From: Streptomyces rhizoryzae
Lineage (GTDB): Bacteria > Actinomycetota > Actinomycetes > Streptomycetales > Streptomycetaceae
DNA: 64,000 bases
NCBI RefSeq assembly: GCF_023155275.1
Contig: NZ_JALMUV010000010.1
Location: 1-64,000, forward strand
Direction of reading: 5' to 3'
Shown: positions 39,414 to 47,965 of the stretch, in pieces
Numbering within the stretch: the stretch's first letter is position 1
How the letters are laid out: every line of letters starts with the position of its first letter
Notes under the pieces: model-generated
Seen by the model: only the letters and a program-made list of their open reading frames with translations
What the model was told of the DNA's origin: nothing
Databases searched by the model: none
Position numbers and translations under genes: made by a program

Positions 39414-40025
39414 TCAGCGCAGATGCGCCAGGGCCGCGTCCGGTGCCGGGTACGGGCGCTCCTCGGGGAGCAGGGCCCGGGCGGCCCGGTCCTCGCCCGC
39501 GCGGACCAGGGCGTGGATCCGGCGGGCCAGCGGCGTCACGTCGCGGATCGCCACCGTCCACGCGTCCGCGTACGCCCGGACCAACTCACCGGACAGGCCG
39601 AGCTGGAGCGAGCGGTACGGGAGCGGCCGGAGGTGCAGATCGCGCTCCGGGTCCCACTGGACCCGGGCCGGGGCCGACCGCAGCGCGCGCCGCCAGGCGT
39701 CGCGGTCCGGGTGCACCGCGGGGTCGTGGTGCGACAGGCAGGCCCGGCCCAGCGCGTGGTCGAAGCCCGCGCGGGTGATCTCGACGGCCAGCACGGTCTC
39801 CTGGTCGGCCTTGGTGGCCCAGCCGCAGCGGTACATCATCCACAGGAACGACGGCTTGATCCACGTCATCCGGTCCCGCTTCCAGGCCGCGGGGAAGTGG
39901 CCCTCGCGCGCGGCGGGCAGGCCCAGGGACGGCGCGTACGCCTGGTAGACGGTGACGGTGTCCGCGGTGTGCCGCGCCCGGACGCGGCGGAACGGCTCGC
40001 GCGTGGCGGTGGTGCCGGTGCTCAT
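39414..40025 (-). CDS. DUF4291 domain protein
   Basis: A 203-residue cytosolic protein with the DUF4291 signature: VTVYQAYAPSLG, RMTWIKPSFLWMMYRCGWATK and VLAVEITRAGFDHAL, then VQWDPERDLH and RSLQLGLSGEL. Function unknown. Start at ATG 40025 (MSTGTTATRE); the frame stays open upstream but is low complexity. No operon partner. Confidence 0.87.
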   Translation of the reverse strand: MSTGTTATREPFRRVRARHTADTVTVYQAYAPSLGLPAAREGHFPAAWKRDRMTWIKPSFLWMMYRCGWATKADQETVLAVEITRAGFDHALGRACLSHHDPAVHPDRDAWRRALRSAPARVQWDPERDLHLRPLPYRSLQLGLSGELVRAYADAWTVAIRDVTPLARRIHALVRAGEDRAARALLPEERPYPAPDAALAHLR

Positions 40026-40146
40026 GGCGGCCCATCCTGGCCGGGAGCGGGCGGCGGCGGCCACCGGATTTCGCGGCGGGCGGCGGAGGGCGGACGGTGT
40101 GCGGGGGACGGCGTGCGGGGCCGGGCCGGAGCGGGCTGACGGGGCC

Positions 40147-40650
40147 TCAGGAGGTGGCCGGCGGGGTGTCCTCGGGGCCGTTGCGGCGGGCCCGGCCGCC
40201 CGCCCCGTCGGCGCCGCCCGTCCCGTCGGCACCGTCCGCGCCGCTCGCGCCGTCCCGGCTGCCGCCGGTCCCGGCCTCCTTGCGCCGCAGCTCCTCCTCG
40301 CGGCGCCGCAGATCGGCCTCCCAGTCCTTCAGCAGCGCCTCGTCCTTGGTGTTCTCCTCGCGGAGCGAGCGCAGGAACTCGGGGTTGTCGTCCGGCGCCA
40401 CCCACCGGGTGCTGTGGTTGCGGTGCCACTCCGAGGGGGTGCTGCCCCCGCCGCCCGCGACGCGGTGCCGCTCCTTGCCGGCCACCAGCCAGGCGATCGG
40501 GCCGATCAGCACCTCGCCGAAGAGCAGGATGATCAGCACCCACACCACCTTGGGCAGTCCGCGGACCTGCGACTCCGGGGTGTTGAGGCAGTCGATGAAG
40601 GCGTAGATCCACAGTGCCAGCACCAACAGGAACGGCAGATACCTGAGCAT
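40147..40650 (-). CDS. PLDc N-terminal domain (PLD nuclease-like) membrane protein
   Basis: 167 residues. Two membrane helices form a PLDc_N domain (MLRYLPFLLVLALWIYAFIDCL and VVWVLIILLFGEVLIGPIAWLV), followed by a cytoplasmic region with WHRNHSTRWVAPDDNPEFLRSL, a short coiled coil rich in Glu/Arg (LRRREEELRRKEAG) and an Asp/Gly/Ala-rich tail. There is no HKD catalytic motif, so it is not a phospholipase itself. It is divergent from the UbiD-like decarboxylase gene, 86 nt away. Confidence 0.88.
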   Translation of the reverse strand: MLRYLPFLLVLALWIYAFIDCLNTPESQVRGLPKVVWVLIILLFGEVLIGPIAWLVAGKERHRVAGGGGSTPSEWHRNHSTRWVAPDDNPEFLRSLREENTKDEALLKDWEADLRRREEELRRKEAGTGGSRDGASGADGADGTGGADGAGGRARRNGPEDTPPATS

Positions 40651-40736
40651 TGCGGACGGTCCCCCTGGATGCGCGGACGGGCCCGCGGCGGGCCCCGTGA
40701 CCCGTCCAGGGTAGTGCGTACCGGATACTGGGGCGT

Positions 40737-42191
40737 ATGGCTTACGACGATCTTCGCTCCCTGCTGCGGGCCCTGGAGCGCGAGGGCGACCTGACGCGCA
40801 TCAAGGCCGAGGTCGACCCGTATCTGGAGGTCGGCGAGATCGTGGACCGGGTGCAGAAGGCCGGCGGCCCGGCGCTGCTCTTCGAGAACGTCAAGGGCTC
40901 CTCGATGCCCCTGGCCATGAACGTCTACGGCACCGACCGGCGCCTGCTGAAGGCCCTCGGCCTCACGTCCTACGAGGAGATCGGCGACAAGATCGGCGGG
41001 CTGCTCCGGCCCGAACTCCCGCACGGCTTCGTCGGCGTGCGCGAGGCGTTCGGCAAGCTCGCGGGCATGACGCACGTCCCGCCGAAGAAGATCAAGGGCG
41101 AGGCGCCCGTCCAGGAGACCGTGCTCACCGGCGACGACGTGGACCTGGAGCGGCTCCCGGCGCTGTTCACCTGGCCCAAGGACGGCGGCTCCTTCTTCAA
41201 CCTCGGCCTCACCCACACCAAGGACCCCGAGAGCGGCGTCCGCAACCTCGGCCTCTACCGTCTCCAGCGCCACGACAAGCGCACCATCGGGATGCACTGG
41301 CAGATCCACAAGGACAGCCGCAACCACTACCAGGTCGCCGCCCGGCGCGGGGAGCGGCTGCCGGTCGCCATCGCCTTCGGCTGCCCCCCGGCCGTCACGT
41401 ACGCCTCCACCGCGCCGCTGCCCGGCGACATCGACGAGTACCTCTTCGCCGGCTTCCTCCAGGGCAAGCGGGTCGAGATGGTGGACTGCAAGACCGTCCC
41501 GCTCCAGGTCCCGGCGCACGCCGAGGTCGTCCTGGAGGGGTGGCTGGAGCCCGGCGAGATGCTGCCGGAGGGCCCGTTCGGCGACCACACCGGCTTCTAC
41601 ACGCCGCAGGAGCCCTTCCCCGCGCTGACCATCGACTGCGTGACGATGCGCCGCCGGCCGCTGCTCCAGTCGATCGTGGTGGGCCGGCCGCCGACCGAGG
41701 ACGGGCCGCTGGGCCGGGCCACGGAGCGCTTCTTCCGGCCGCTGCTGAAGATCATCGTCCCGGACATCGTGGACTACCACCTCCCCGAGTCCGGCGGCTT
41801 CCACAACTGCGCGATCGTCTCGATCGACAAGAAGTACCCCAAGCACGCCCAGAAGGTCATGCACGCCATCTGGGGCGCGCACATGATGTCGCTGACCAAG
41901 CTGATCGTGGTGGTCGACGCCGACTGCGATGTGCACGACCTCCACGAAGTGTCCTGGCGGGCGCTGGGCAACACCGACTACGCCCGCGACCTGACCGTCG
42001 TCGAGGGCCCCGTCGACCACCTCGACCACGCCTCCTACCAGCAGTTCTGGGGTGGCAAGGCGGGTATCGACGCGACCCGGAAGTGGCCCGAGGAGGGCTA
42101 CACCCGCGACGGCGGCTGGCCGGACATGGTCGAGTCGGACCCGCGGACCGCGGCACTGGTCGACCGCCGCTGGAAGGAGTACGGGCTGTGA
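40737..42191 (+). CDS. mqnL: UbiD-family decarboxylase, menaquinone (futalosine) pathway
   Basis: A 484-residue prenylated-FMN-dependent decarboxylase. FTWPKDGGSFFNLGLTHTKDP and RLQRHDKRTIGMHWQIHKDS near the cofactor site, EFGDHTGFYTP-type ligands (PEGPFGDHTGFYTPQEPFP) and NCAIVSIDKKYP match UbiD. With UbiX (44026) and MqnP (42265) it should handle 1,4-dihydroxy-6-naphthoate prenylation and decarboxylation late in menaquinone synthesis. The following mqnP gene begins 73 nt after the stop. Confidence 0.92.
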   Translation: MAYDDLRSLLRALEREGDLTRIKAEVDPYLEVGEIVDRVQKAGGPALLFENVKGSSMPLAMNVYGTDRRLLKALGLTSYEEIGDKIGGLLRPELPHGFVGVREAFGKLAGMTHVPPKKIKGEAPVQETVLTGDDVDLERLPALFTWPKDGGSFFNLGLTHTKDPESGVRNLGLYRLQRHDKRTIGMHWQIHKDSRNHYQVAARRGERLPVAIAFGCPPAVTYASTAPLPGDIDEYLFAGFLQGKRVEMVDCKTVPLQVPAHAEVVLEGWLEPGEMLPEGPFGDHTGFYTPQEPFPALTIDCVTMRRRPLLQSIVVGRPPTEDGPLGRATERFFRPLLKIIVPDIVDYHLPESGGFHNCAIVSIDKKYPKHAQKVMHAIWGAHMMSLTKLIVVVDADCDVHDLHEVSWRALGNTDYARDLTVVEGPVDHLDHASYQQFWGGKAGIDATRKWPEEGYTRDGGWPDMVESDPRTAALVDRRWKEYGL

Positions 42192-42264
42192 GTGAGCCGG
42201 GCGGACGCACCGTCAACAGGGGCGTGCCGCGCGCACGCCGGACCGAGCGCGGCGAGGTGCCGGC

Positions 42265-43164
42265 ATGAGCGCCTCCGCCGCCGTTCCGCAGCCGGGCCGG
42301 ACGCGGGCCTTCCTGCGGCTCGTCGTCATCGAGCACTCGGTCTTCGCGCTGCCCTTCGCCTACATCGCGGCGTTCACCGCCATGCACCAGCTGGACCGGC
42401 ACCTGCACTGGGTGCGGCTGCTGCTGGTCACCGTCGCCATGGTCGGCCTGCGCACCTTCGCGATGGCCGTCAACCGCATCATCGACCGGGAGATCGACGC
42501 CCGGAACCCGCGCACGGCCGGGCGCGAGCTGGTCACCGGCGCGGTGTCGGTCAGGTCCGCGTGGACCGGCGCGCTGATCGCCGTGGTCTTCTTCCTGGGC
42601 GCGGCCGCGCTGCTCAACCCGCTGTGCCTGGCGCTGGCGCCGGTCGCGGTGGTGCCGATGGTGGTCTATCCCTACGGCAAGCGCTTCACCGACTTCCCGC
42701 ACGCGATCCTCGGCCTGGCCCAGGCGATGGCCCCGGTCGGCGCCTGGATCGCGATCACCGGCGCGTGGTCCTGGGAGGCGGTGGTCCTCGGCCTCGCGGT
42801 CGGCATCTGGATCGGCGGCTTCGACCTGATCTACGCGTGCCAGGACGTCGAGGCGGACCGCCGCAACGGCGTGAAGTCCGTCCCGGCCCGCTTCGGCGTG
42901 CCGGGCGCGCTGTGGGGCGCCCGCTGGTGCCATGTCGCCACCACCGCGCTGCTGGCGTGGTACGGCGCCGCCATCGGCGCCGGGGTCTTCTTCTGGCTCG
43001 GCCTGGTGATCGTGGCGGCGGCCTTCTGCTACGAGCACGCGCTCGTCCGCCCGCACGACACCTCGCGGCTCAACCGCGCGTTCTTCCAGGTCAACAGCTT
43101 CATCGGGATCGCGCTGTTCGTCTGCGCGGTGCTGGACCTGTTCGTCCGCGGCCTGACGCCCTGA
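42265..43164 (+). CDS. mqnP: UbiA-type prenyltransferase MqnP
   Basis: 299 residues with about eight membrane helices. The Asp-rich diphosphate-binding motifs are NRIIDREIDARNPRT and DLIYACQDVEADRRNGVKS. It attaches the polyprenyl chain to the naphthoate precursor in the futalosine menaquinone route. The ATG is at 42265 and overlaps the stop of a 26-codon reading frame that begins at the mqnL stop, so translation may be coupled. A 16-bp terminator follows. Confidence 0.92.
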   Translation: MSASAAVPQPGRTRAFLRLVVIEHSVFALPFAYIAAFTAMHQLDRHLHWVRLLLVTVAMVGLRTFAMAVNRIIDREIDARNPRTAGRELVTGAVSVRSAWTGALIAVVFFLGAAALLNPLCLALAPVAVVPMVVYPYGKRFTDFPHAILGLAQAMAPVGAWIAITGAWSWEAVVLGLAVGIWIGGFDLIYACQDVEADRRNGVKSVPARFGVPGALWGARWCHVATTALLAWYGAAIGAGVFFWLGLVIVAAAFCYEHALVRPHDTSRLNRAFFQVNSFIGIALFVCAVLDLFVRGLTP

Positions 43165-43184
43165 GGCGGCGGGGCCGCCCCTCG

Positions 43185-43226
43185 CGAGGCCCGGCCGGTC
43201 AGCCTGCGCCGACCGGCCGGGCCTCG
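43185..43226. terminator. Terminator after mqnP
   Basis: A perfect 16-bp stem pairs 43185-43200 (CGAGGCCCGGCCGGTC) with 43211-43226, loop 10 nt, between mqnP and the convergent rhomboid gene. Confidence 0.88.
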
Positions 43227-43237
43227 GCGCTCCAGGG

Positions 43238-43293
43238 GGTGTCCGTAAAGTCCCGTCCGCCCTCCGGGCGAACGACGCGACGTCACGGACACC
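43238..43293. repeat. Short inverted-repeat element (transposon-end-like hairpin)
   Basis: GGTGTCCGTAAAGTCCCG (43238-43255) and the complement of 43276-43293 (GGTGTCCGTGACGTCGCG) agree at 15 of 18 positions, with a perfect outer 9 bp. The 20-nt centre contains GCCCTCCGGGC. The termini look like those of streptomycete transposons, so this could be a tiny non-autonomous remnant or simply a second terminator for the rhomboid gene. Confidence 0.5.
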
Positions 43294-43294
43294 G

Positions 43295-43903
43295 CTAGCG
43301 CGGGAGGGGTCCGGTGCCGCCCCCGGCCGCCACCCCGGCCCGGCCCCGCTCGCGCAGCAGGAACGCCGCCAGCACGCCGCCGGCCAGCCCGAACAGATGG
43401 GCCTGCCAGCTGATGCCGCTGGTGGTGGGCAGCGCGCCCCACAGGATCGACCCGTAGACCGCGCCGACCACCAGCCCGATCACGATGTCCAGCGGCTTGC
43501 GCTCGACGAAGCCGCGGACCAGGAGGTAGCCGAAGAGCCCGAAGACCACCCCGGAGGCGCCGGCGGTGGTGCTGCCCGGGGCGGCGGTCAGCCACACGCC
43601 CACGCCGCTGACCAGGATGATCAGCAGGGCGGCGGCCAGGAACCGGCGGATCCCGCTGCGCAGCGCGGCGACGAAGCCCAGCACCAGCAGCGGGAGGGTG
43701 TTGGCCGCCAGGTGGCCGAAGCCGAAGTGGAGGAAGGCGGCCGGGACCACGTCGAGCAGCCCGTCCGCGTCGCGGGGGCGGATGCCGTAGGCGTCGAGGG
43801 CGTTCCCGCTGAGGGTGTCGGCGATCTCCAGGGCCCAGAGCAGCGCGATCCAGCCCAGCATGAGGAAGAGCGCGGGCCGGGCCCGTGCCGTGCGCGGTGT
43901 CAT
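43295..43903 (-). CDS. Rhomboid family intramembrane serine protease
   Basis: A 202-residue membrane protease with six predicted helices. The catalytic Ser is in GASGVVFGLFGYLL and the catalytic His in SWQAHLFGLAGGVLAAF. HFGFGHLAANTLPLLVLG carries the helix-2 His and Asn that stabilise the intermediate. It cleaves membrane-anchored substrates; the target is unknown. The start is ATG 43903 with GGGAG directly before it. Confidence 0.93.
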   Translation of the reverse strand: MTPRTARARPALFLMLGWIALLWALEIADTLSGNALDAYGIRPRDADGLLDVVPAAFLHFGFGHLAANTLPLLVLGFVAALRSGIRRFLAAALLIILVSGVGVWLTAAPGSTTAGASGVVFGLFGYLLVRGFVERKPLDIVIGLVVGAVYGSILWGALPTTSGISWQAHLFGLAGGVLAAFLLRERGRAGVAAGGGTGPLPR

Positions 43904-44025
43904 CTCCCGCCCCCTTCGCCGCCGGCCTGCCGCCGGGGTGTCGTCCGGTGCGTCCGGTGCGGTGCCGGCGCACAGGTAGTAACGGTCGTGGCGGCCCTGT
44001 CGGTTCCGCCGGATAGGCTCGATCC

Positions 44026-44736
44026 GTGGAGCCGCCGCACATCGACACCAGCAAGCCGGACCCGGGGCGCCGCCCGTGGGTCGTGGGAATCTCCGGGGCG
44101 TCCGGGACGCCGTTCGCCGCGTCCGTCCTGCGCGGACTGCTCGCGGCCGGGGAGGCGGTGGATCTCGTCGTCAGCCGGGCCTCGCGCCTGACGCTGCTGG
44201 ACGAGACCGGGATCGCCTTCCGGGACGCGCACTGGCGGGCCGATCTGCGGCAGTGGCTGGCGCGCGGCGCCGACGGCAAGCCGGAGACGTTCCCGGTGAC
44301 CGAGGAGGCGCTGGCGGCGGTCCGGTACTGGCCGGCCGGGGACCTGGCGGCGGGGCCGTCGTCGGGCTCGTATCCGGCGAAGGGGATGCTGATCGTCCCG
44401 GCGAGCACGGCGTGTGTGGCCGGGGTGGCGCTGGGGCTGTCGAAGGACCTGCTCCAGCGGGTGGCGAGCGTGACGCTCAAGGAGCGGCGGCCGCTGGTCG
44501 TCGCGGTGCGGGAGACCCCGCTGAACGGGCAGACGCTGAAGGCCCTGGTGGCGCTGGACGAGGCGGGCGCGGTGGTGCTGCCCGCCTCTCCGGCGTTCTA
44601 CGCGGGTGCGACGCACATCCAGGATCTGGTGGATTTCGTCGCGGGCCGGGTGCTCGACGCGGCACGGGTGCCGCACGGGCTGTACCGGCGGTGGGAAGGG
44701 GAGCTGGGGGGCGGCTCCAAGGGGGAGGCCCGGTAG
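44026..44736 (+). CDS. ubiX: UbiX flavin prenyltransferase
   Basis: A 236-residue enzyme that prenylates FMN with dimethylallyl phosphate, producing the cofactor of UbiD-type decarboxylases, here the one at 40737. VVGISGASGTPFAASVL is the FMN-binding N-terminus, and LIVPASTACVAGVALGLSKDLLQRVASVTLKERRPL contains the conserved core. A 60-residue insertion region around YWPAGDLAAGPSSGSY precedes it. The start is GTG 44026. Confidence 0.92.
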   Translation: MEPPHIDTSKPDPGRRPWVVGISGASGTPFAASVLRGLLAAGEAVDLVVSRASRLTLLDETGIAFRDAHWRADLRQWLARGADGKPETFPVTEEALAAVRYWPAGDLAAGPSSGSYPAKGMLIVPASTACVAGVALGLSKDLLQRVASVTLKERRPLVVAVRETPLNGQTLKALVALDEAGAVVLPASPAFYAGATHIQDLVDFVAGRVLDAARVPHGLYRRWEGELGGGSKGEAR

Positions 44737-44740
44737 CTCG

Positions 44741-44875
44741 TCAGCGCTTCTTGGTGGCGGCGCGGCCGAGGCGGCGCCGGGTCCGCGGGGTGGCGGACTG
44801 CTGGGCGGCACGGGAACGATTGGCCTGGTCCTGCAGCTCACGCATGCGGGCGTAGGCCATCTCGATCGAGTACAC
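44741..44875 (-). CDS. Conserved 44-residue basic small protein
   Basis: A short reading frame with a GTG start and AGGAGA about 7 nt upstream. The 44-residue product begins with an amphipathic helix (YSIEMAYARMRELQDQANRS) and ends in a basic tail (RTRRRLGRAATKKR). Codon use is fully streptomycete and I recall similar small proteins at this position in other streptomycetes. No function is known. It is divergent from the Lrp gene and its stop lies 5 nt beyond the ubiX stop on the opposite strand. Confidence 0.8.
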   Translation of the reverse strand: MYSIEMAYARMRELQDQANRSRAAQQSATPRTRRRLGRAATKKR

Positions 44876-45000
44876 GGTGTCTTCTCCTGTTGAAAGATCG
44901 TCCTTGATCATTCTAAATGAATCACAGGGCTCGGACCCTGTATGCCTTAGATTCTACATGCAGAACGCAGAAACGCGGAAAGATTGGAAGGCTTGAGGGC

Positions 45001-45459
45001 ATGGACGCGGTGGATAGGCAGCTCATCCAGGCACTTCGCGAGAACGGCAGGGCCTCCTACGCCGAACTCGGCCGGCTCGTCGGCCTCTCCGGTCCCAGCG
45101 TCACGGACCGGATCAACCGCCTCGAAGCGGCCGGTGTGATCACCGGTTACCGCGCGACGGTCAACGCGGCCTCGCTGGGCCTGGGCGTCACCGCCCTGGT
45201 CGGCATCTCCCTCTCGGACGCCGCCGACCACGAGGACGTGGCCCGCCGGCTGAAGGACCTGGCCGAGATCGAGGACTGCTGGTTCATCGCCGGCGACGAC
45301 TCCTACATGCTCAAGGTCCGGGTCGGCGACGTCGACGGGCTGGAGCGCACCATCCGCCGGCTCTCCGGCACCAAGGGCGTCTCCCGCACGCGGACCACGA
45401 TCGTGCTCTCCACCAAGTGGGAGAACCGCGTCGGCGAACTCCCCGAAGAGGTGGACTGA
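45001..45459 (+). CDS. Lrp/AsnC family transcriptional regulator
   Basis: 152 residues. The N-terminal HTH reads VDRQLIQALRENGRASYAELGRLVGLSGPSVTDRINRLE, followed by GVITGYRATVN and a RAM ligand-binding domain (FIAGDDSYMLKVRVGD). Lrp-like proteins sense amino acids. Its position between ubiX and mqnE, divergent from the small protein gene, suggests autoregulation in the 126-nt AT-richer gap; a link to menaquinone genes is only inference. TGGAAGG lies 9 nt before the ATG. Confidence 0.93.
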   Translation: MDAVDRQLIQALRENGRASYAELGRLVGLSGPSVTDRINRLEAAGVITGYRATVNAASLGLGVTALVGISLSDAADHEDVARRLKDLAEIEDCWFIAGDDSYMLKVRVGDVDGLERTIRRLSGTKGVSRTRTTIVLSTKWENRVGELPEEVD

Positions 45460-45477
45460 CCCGGTCGGACGCACCGG

Positions 45478-45517
45478 CGGACGGAGGCCCGGGGCGCCCC
45501 CAAGGGGCCTCCGTCCG
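45478..45517 (+). terminator. Terminator after the Lrp gene
   Basis: A perfect 13-bp stem pairs 45478-45490 (CGGACGGAGGCCC) with 45505-45517, loop 14 nt, 18 nt past the stop codon. Confidence 0.82.
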
Positions 45518-45624
45518 CGGCGGAAGCGGGGGAGTAGGCTCGGCGAAGCCCGTTTTTCGCACGAAACGGCCAGCGTTTCACGGGAAACGGCCGGAGACAC
45601 ACGGAGATGGTGGGAGGCGACCCG

Positions 45625-46800
45625 ATGGCTGCGTCGATGGATGCGGGCCTCAAGCGCGAGCTGGAAGCGAAGGTCCACGCCGGGGAGCGGCTGACCCGCG
45701 AGGACGGGATCGCCCTCTACGCGTCCGACGACCTCGCATGGCTGGGCGGCCTCGCCCACGAGGTGCGGACCCGGAAGAACGGCGACGCCGTCCACTTCAA
45801 CGTCAACCGCCACCTCAACATGACGAACGTGTGCACCGCGTCCTGCGCGTACTGCTCGTTCCAGCGCAAGCCGGGCGAGAAGGACGCGTACACCATGCGC
45901 ATCGAGGAAGCCGTCCGCCTCGCCAAGGCGATGGAGAACGAGAACCTCACCGAGCTGCACATCGTCAACGGCCTCCACCCCACCCTGCCGTGGCGCTACT
46001 ACCCGCGCTCGCTGCGGGAGCTGAAGAAGGCGCTGCCGAACGTCTCGCTCAAGGCGTTCACCGCCACCGAGATCCACCACTTCGAGACCATCTCCGGCCT
46101 GTCCGCCTCGGAGATCCTCGACGAACTCATCGACGCCGGGCTGGAGTCGCTGACCGGCGGCGGCGCCGAGATCTTCGACTGGGAGGTCCGGCAGCACATC
46201 GTCGACCACGCCACCCACTGGGAGGACTGGTCGCGGATCCACCGCCTGGCCCACGAGAAGGGCCTCAAGACGCCCTGCACCATGCTCTACGGGCACATCG
46301 AGGAGCCCCGCCACCGCGTCGACCACGTGCTGCGGCTGCGCGAACTCCAGGACGAGACCGGCGGCTTCCAGGTCTTCATCCCGCTGCGCTACCAGCACGA
46401 CTTCGTGGACATGCAGGACGGCAAGGTCCGCAACAAGCTCCAGGCCCGCACCACCATGGCCAGCGGCGCCGAGGCGCTCAAGACCTTCGCGGTCTCCCGG
46501 CTGCTCTTCGACAACGTCCCGCACGTCAAGGTCTTCTGGGTGATGCACGGGGTGCAGACCGCCCAGCTCGCCCTCCAGCACGGCGCCGACGACATGGACG
46601 GCTCGGTCGTCGAGTACAAGATCACCCACGACGCGGACAACTACGGCACGCCCAACAAGCTCACCCGCGACGACCTGCTGGAGCTGATCCGGGACGCCGG
46701 CTTCCGCCCCGTCGAGCGCAACACCCGCTACGAGACCATCCGCGAGTACCCGGGCCCGGACCCCGAGCGCCGCGAGGCCCCGCAGCCGATGCGCCTCTGA
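45625..46800 (+). CDS. mqnE: Aminofutalosine synthase MqnE
   Basis: A 391-residue radical SAM enzyme that adds a radical from S-adenosylmethionine to 3-[(1-carboxyvinyl)oxy]benzoate (the MqnA product), giving aminofutalosine. The [4Fe-4S] motif CTASCAYCSF follows NVNRHLNMTNV near residue 70; later FTATEIHHFE, GLESLTGGGAEI, LYGHIEEPRHR and PLRYQHDF are family features. ATG 45625 has GGGAGG 7 nt upstream. Confidence 0.94.
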   Translation: MAASMDAGLKRELEAKVHAGERLTREDGIALYASDDLAWLGGLAHEVRTRKNGDAVHFNVNRHLNMTNVCTASCAYCSFQRKPGEKDAYTMRIEEAVRLAKAMENENLTELHIVNGLHPTLPWRYYPRSLRELKKALPNVSLKAFTATEIHHFETISGLSASEILDELIDAGLESLTGGGAEIFDWEVRQHIVDHATHWEDWSRIHRLAHEKGLKTPCTMLYGHIEEPRHRVDHVLRLRELQDETGGFQVFIPLRYQHDFVDMQDGKVRNKLQARTTMASGAEALKTFAVSRLLFDNVPHVKVFWVMHGVQTAQLALQHGADDMDGSVVEYKITHDADNYGTPNKLTRDDLLELIRDAGFRPVERNTRYETIREYPGPDPERREAPQPMRL

Positions 46801-46839
46801 CCTGCCGCCTCCCGCGGACACCCCGGTAGGGTCCGGCCC

Positions 46840-47364
46840 ATGAGCGTGCGCTTCGAGCTGGACCCTGCCGTCACCCCCGACGTACGCGACGGGATCTGCG
46901 CGCTGTGGGCCGACGTCTCCAACGCCGGCGGCGCGGTCGGCTTCGTCCCGCCCGTCACCCCCGAGGACATCCGCCCCGACCTCGTCCGCCGCCTCGCGGC
47001 CCTCGCCGAGGGCGACGAGCGCCTCGTCGCCGGCCGGGACGCCGGCGGCCGGGTGGTCGCCACCGCCTTCCTCGCCCGCAACCGGCACCGCCTCTACACC
47101 CACTGGCTGTGGGTCTACACCGTGATGGTCCACCCCTCCCTCCAGGGCCGCGGGGTGGGCCGCGCGCTGATGGCCGCGGTCGCCGACGCCGCCCGCACCA
47201 CCGGCGGCGCCATCGGCCTCCGCCTCACCTGCCGCGGCGGCACCGGACTGTCCCGCTTCTACGCGTCCTGCGGCTATCGCGAGATCGGCCGCGCCCCCCG
47301 CGCCATCCGGCTCGCCGACGACGACTACCGCGACGACGTCACCATGTGGCTGGACCTGGACTGA
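46840..47364 (+). CDS. GNAT family N-acetyltransferase
   Basis: A 174-residue acetyltransferase with the acetyl-CoA pyrophosphate loop in VMVHPSLQGRGVGRALM (Q/RxxGxG/A) and a C-terminal strand FYASCGYREIGRAP. The family transfers acetyl groups to amines of small molecules or proteins; the substrate is unknown. It starts 40 nt after mqnE and could share its transcript. Confidence 0.9.
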   Translation: MSVRFELDPAVTPDVRDGICALWADVSNAGGAVGFVPPVTPEDIRPDLVRRLAALAEGDERLVAGRDAGGRVVATAFLARNRHRLYTHWLWVYTVMVHPSLQGRGVGRALMAAVADAARTTGGAIGLRLTCRGGTGLSRFYASCGYREIGRAPRAIRLADDDYRDDVTMWLDLD

Positions 47365-47459
47365 CGCCCCGCACCCGGGGGCCCGGAAGATCACCCGCCG
47401 CCCTGTGCTTGACTGGACGGCAGACCCTTTCGGTTGCCGTTGAGAAGAAGGTCCCGACC

Positions 47460-47747
47460 GTGCGTAGCCACCAGTTCGCCACACTCCGCTACACCGCCCT
47501 TCGCATCGGCCTGTTCGCCGTCTGCTTCGCCGTGGTGTGGGTGCTGGCCTACTTCCGGATCATCCCCCTCGGTGTCGGCAACTCCAACACCGTCTGGATG
47601 CTGCTGCTCGCCATCGTCATCTCCGCGCCGCTCAGCTTCGTGCTGCTGCGCAAGCAGCGGGACGCGATGTCCGAGCAGATCGTGGCCCGGGTGGACCGCC
47701 AGAAGGAGCGGCTCGCCGCCAACCAGCGCATGGAGGACGGGCTGTAG
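47460..47747 (+). CDS. DUF4229 membrane protein
   Basis: A 95-residue protein with two predicted membrane helices (ALRIGLFAVCFAVVWVLAYF and VWMLLLAIVISAPLSFVLL) followed by a charged cytoplasmic tail (LRKQRDAMSEQIVARVDRQKERL). This is the DUF4229 architecture conserved in actinobacteria beside menaquinone genes. Function unknown. The GTG start is preceded by AAGAAGG 8 nt upstream. Confidence 0.85.
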   Translation: MRSHQFATLRYTALRIGLFAVCFAVVWVLAYFRIIPLGVGNSNTVWMLLLAIVISAPLSFVLLRKQRDAMSEQIVARVDRQKERLAANQRMEDGL

Positions 47748-47928
47748 GCCCCGCCCCCGCCCCGCCCCCCGGACTGTAAGACGCGTCACGTCGGCGCGCG
47801 GTCCGGCCCCCGCCCCCGTCCGGCGCCCCTGCCGCGGAGTCCCAACTCCCCGGCACGGGCGCCGTTTTGCTGCCTCCCGCCCGATCCGTACCGATCCGCC
47901 GGGCCCGCCCGCGTCCCAAAGATTTTCT

Positions 47929-47958
47929 TTGGGTCCCTCAAAGTTCAAGTGTTAACGT
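47929..47958 (+). promoter_or_regulatory. Promoter for the leader peptide and symporter
   Basis: TTGGGT (47929-47934) and TAACGT (47953-47958), separated by 18 nt, can act as -35 and -10. The ATG of the leader peptide follows the -10 by only 7 nt, so the message is probably leaderless. The region is locally AT-rich. Confidence 0.55.
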
Positions 47959-47965
47959 ACTGGGC

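Noticed and set aside
44947..47484. 845-codon minus-strand frame opposite the Lrp, mqnE and GNAT genes
   Set aside because: It mirrors three clearly recognised plus-strand genes. Its translation is Val/Gly/Asp/Leu-rich low complexity, as expected for the antisense of high-GC3 genes.
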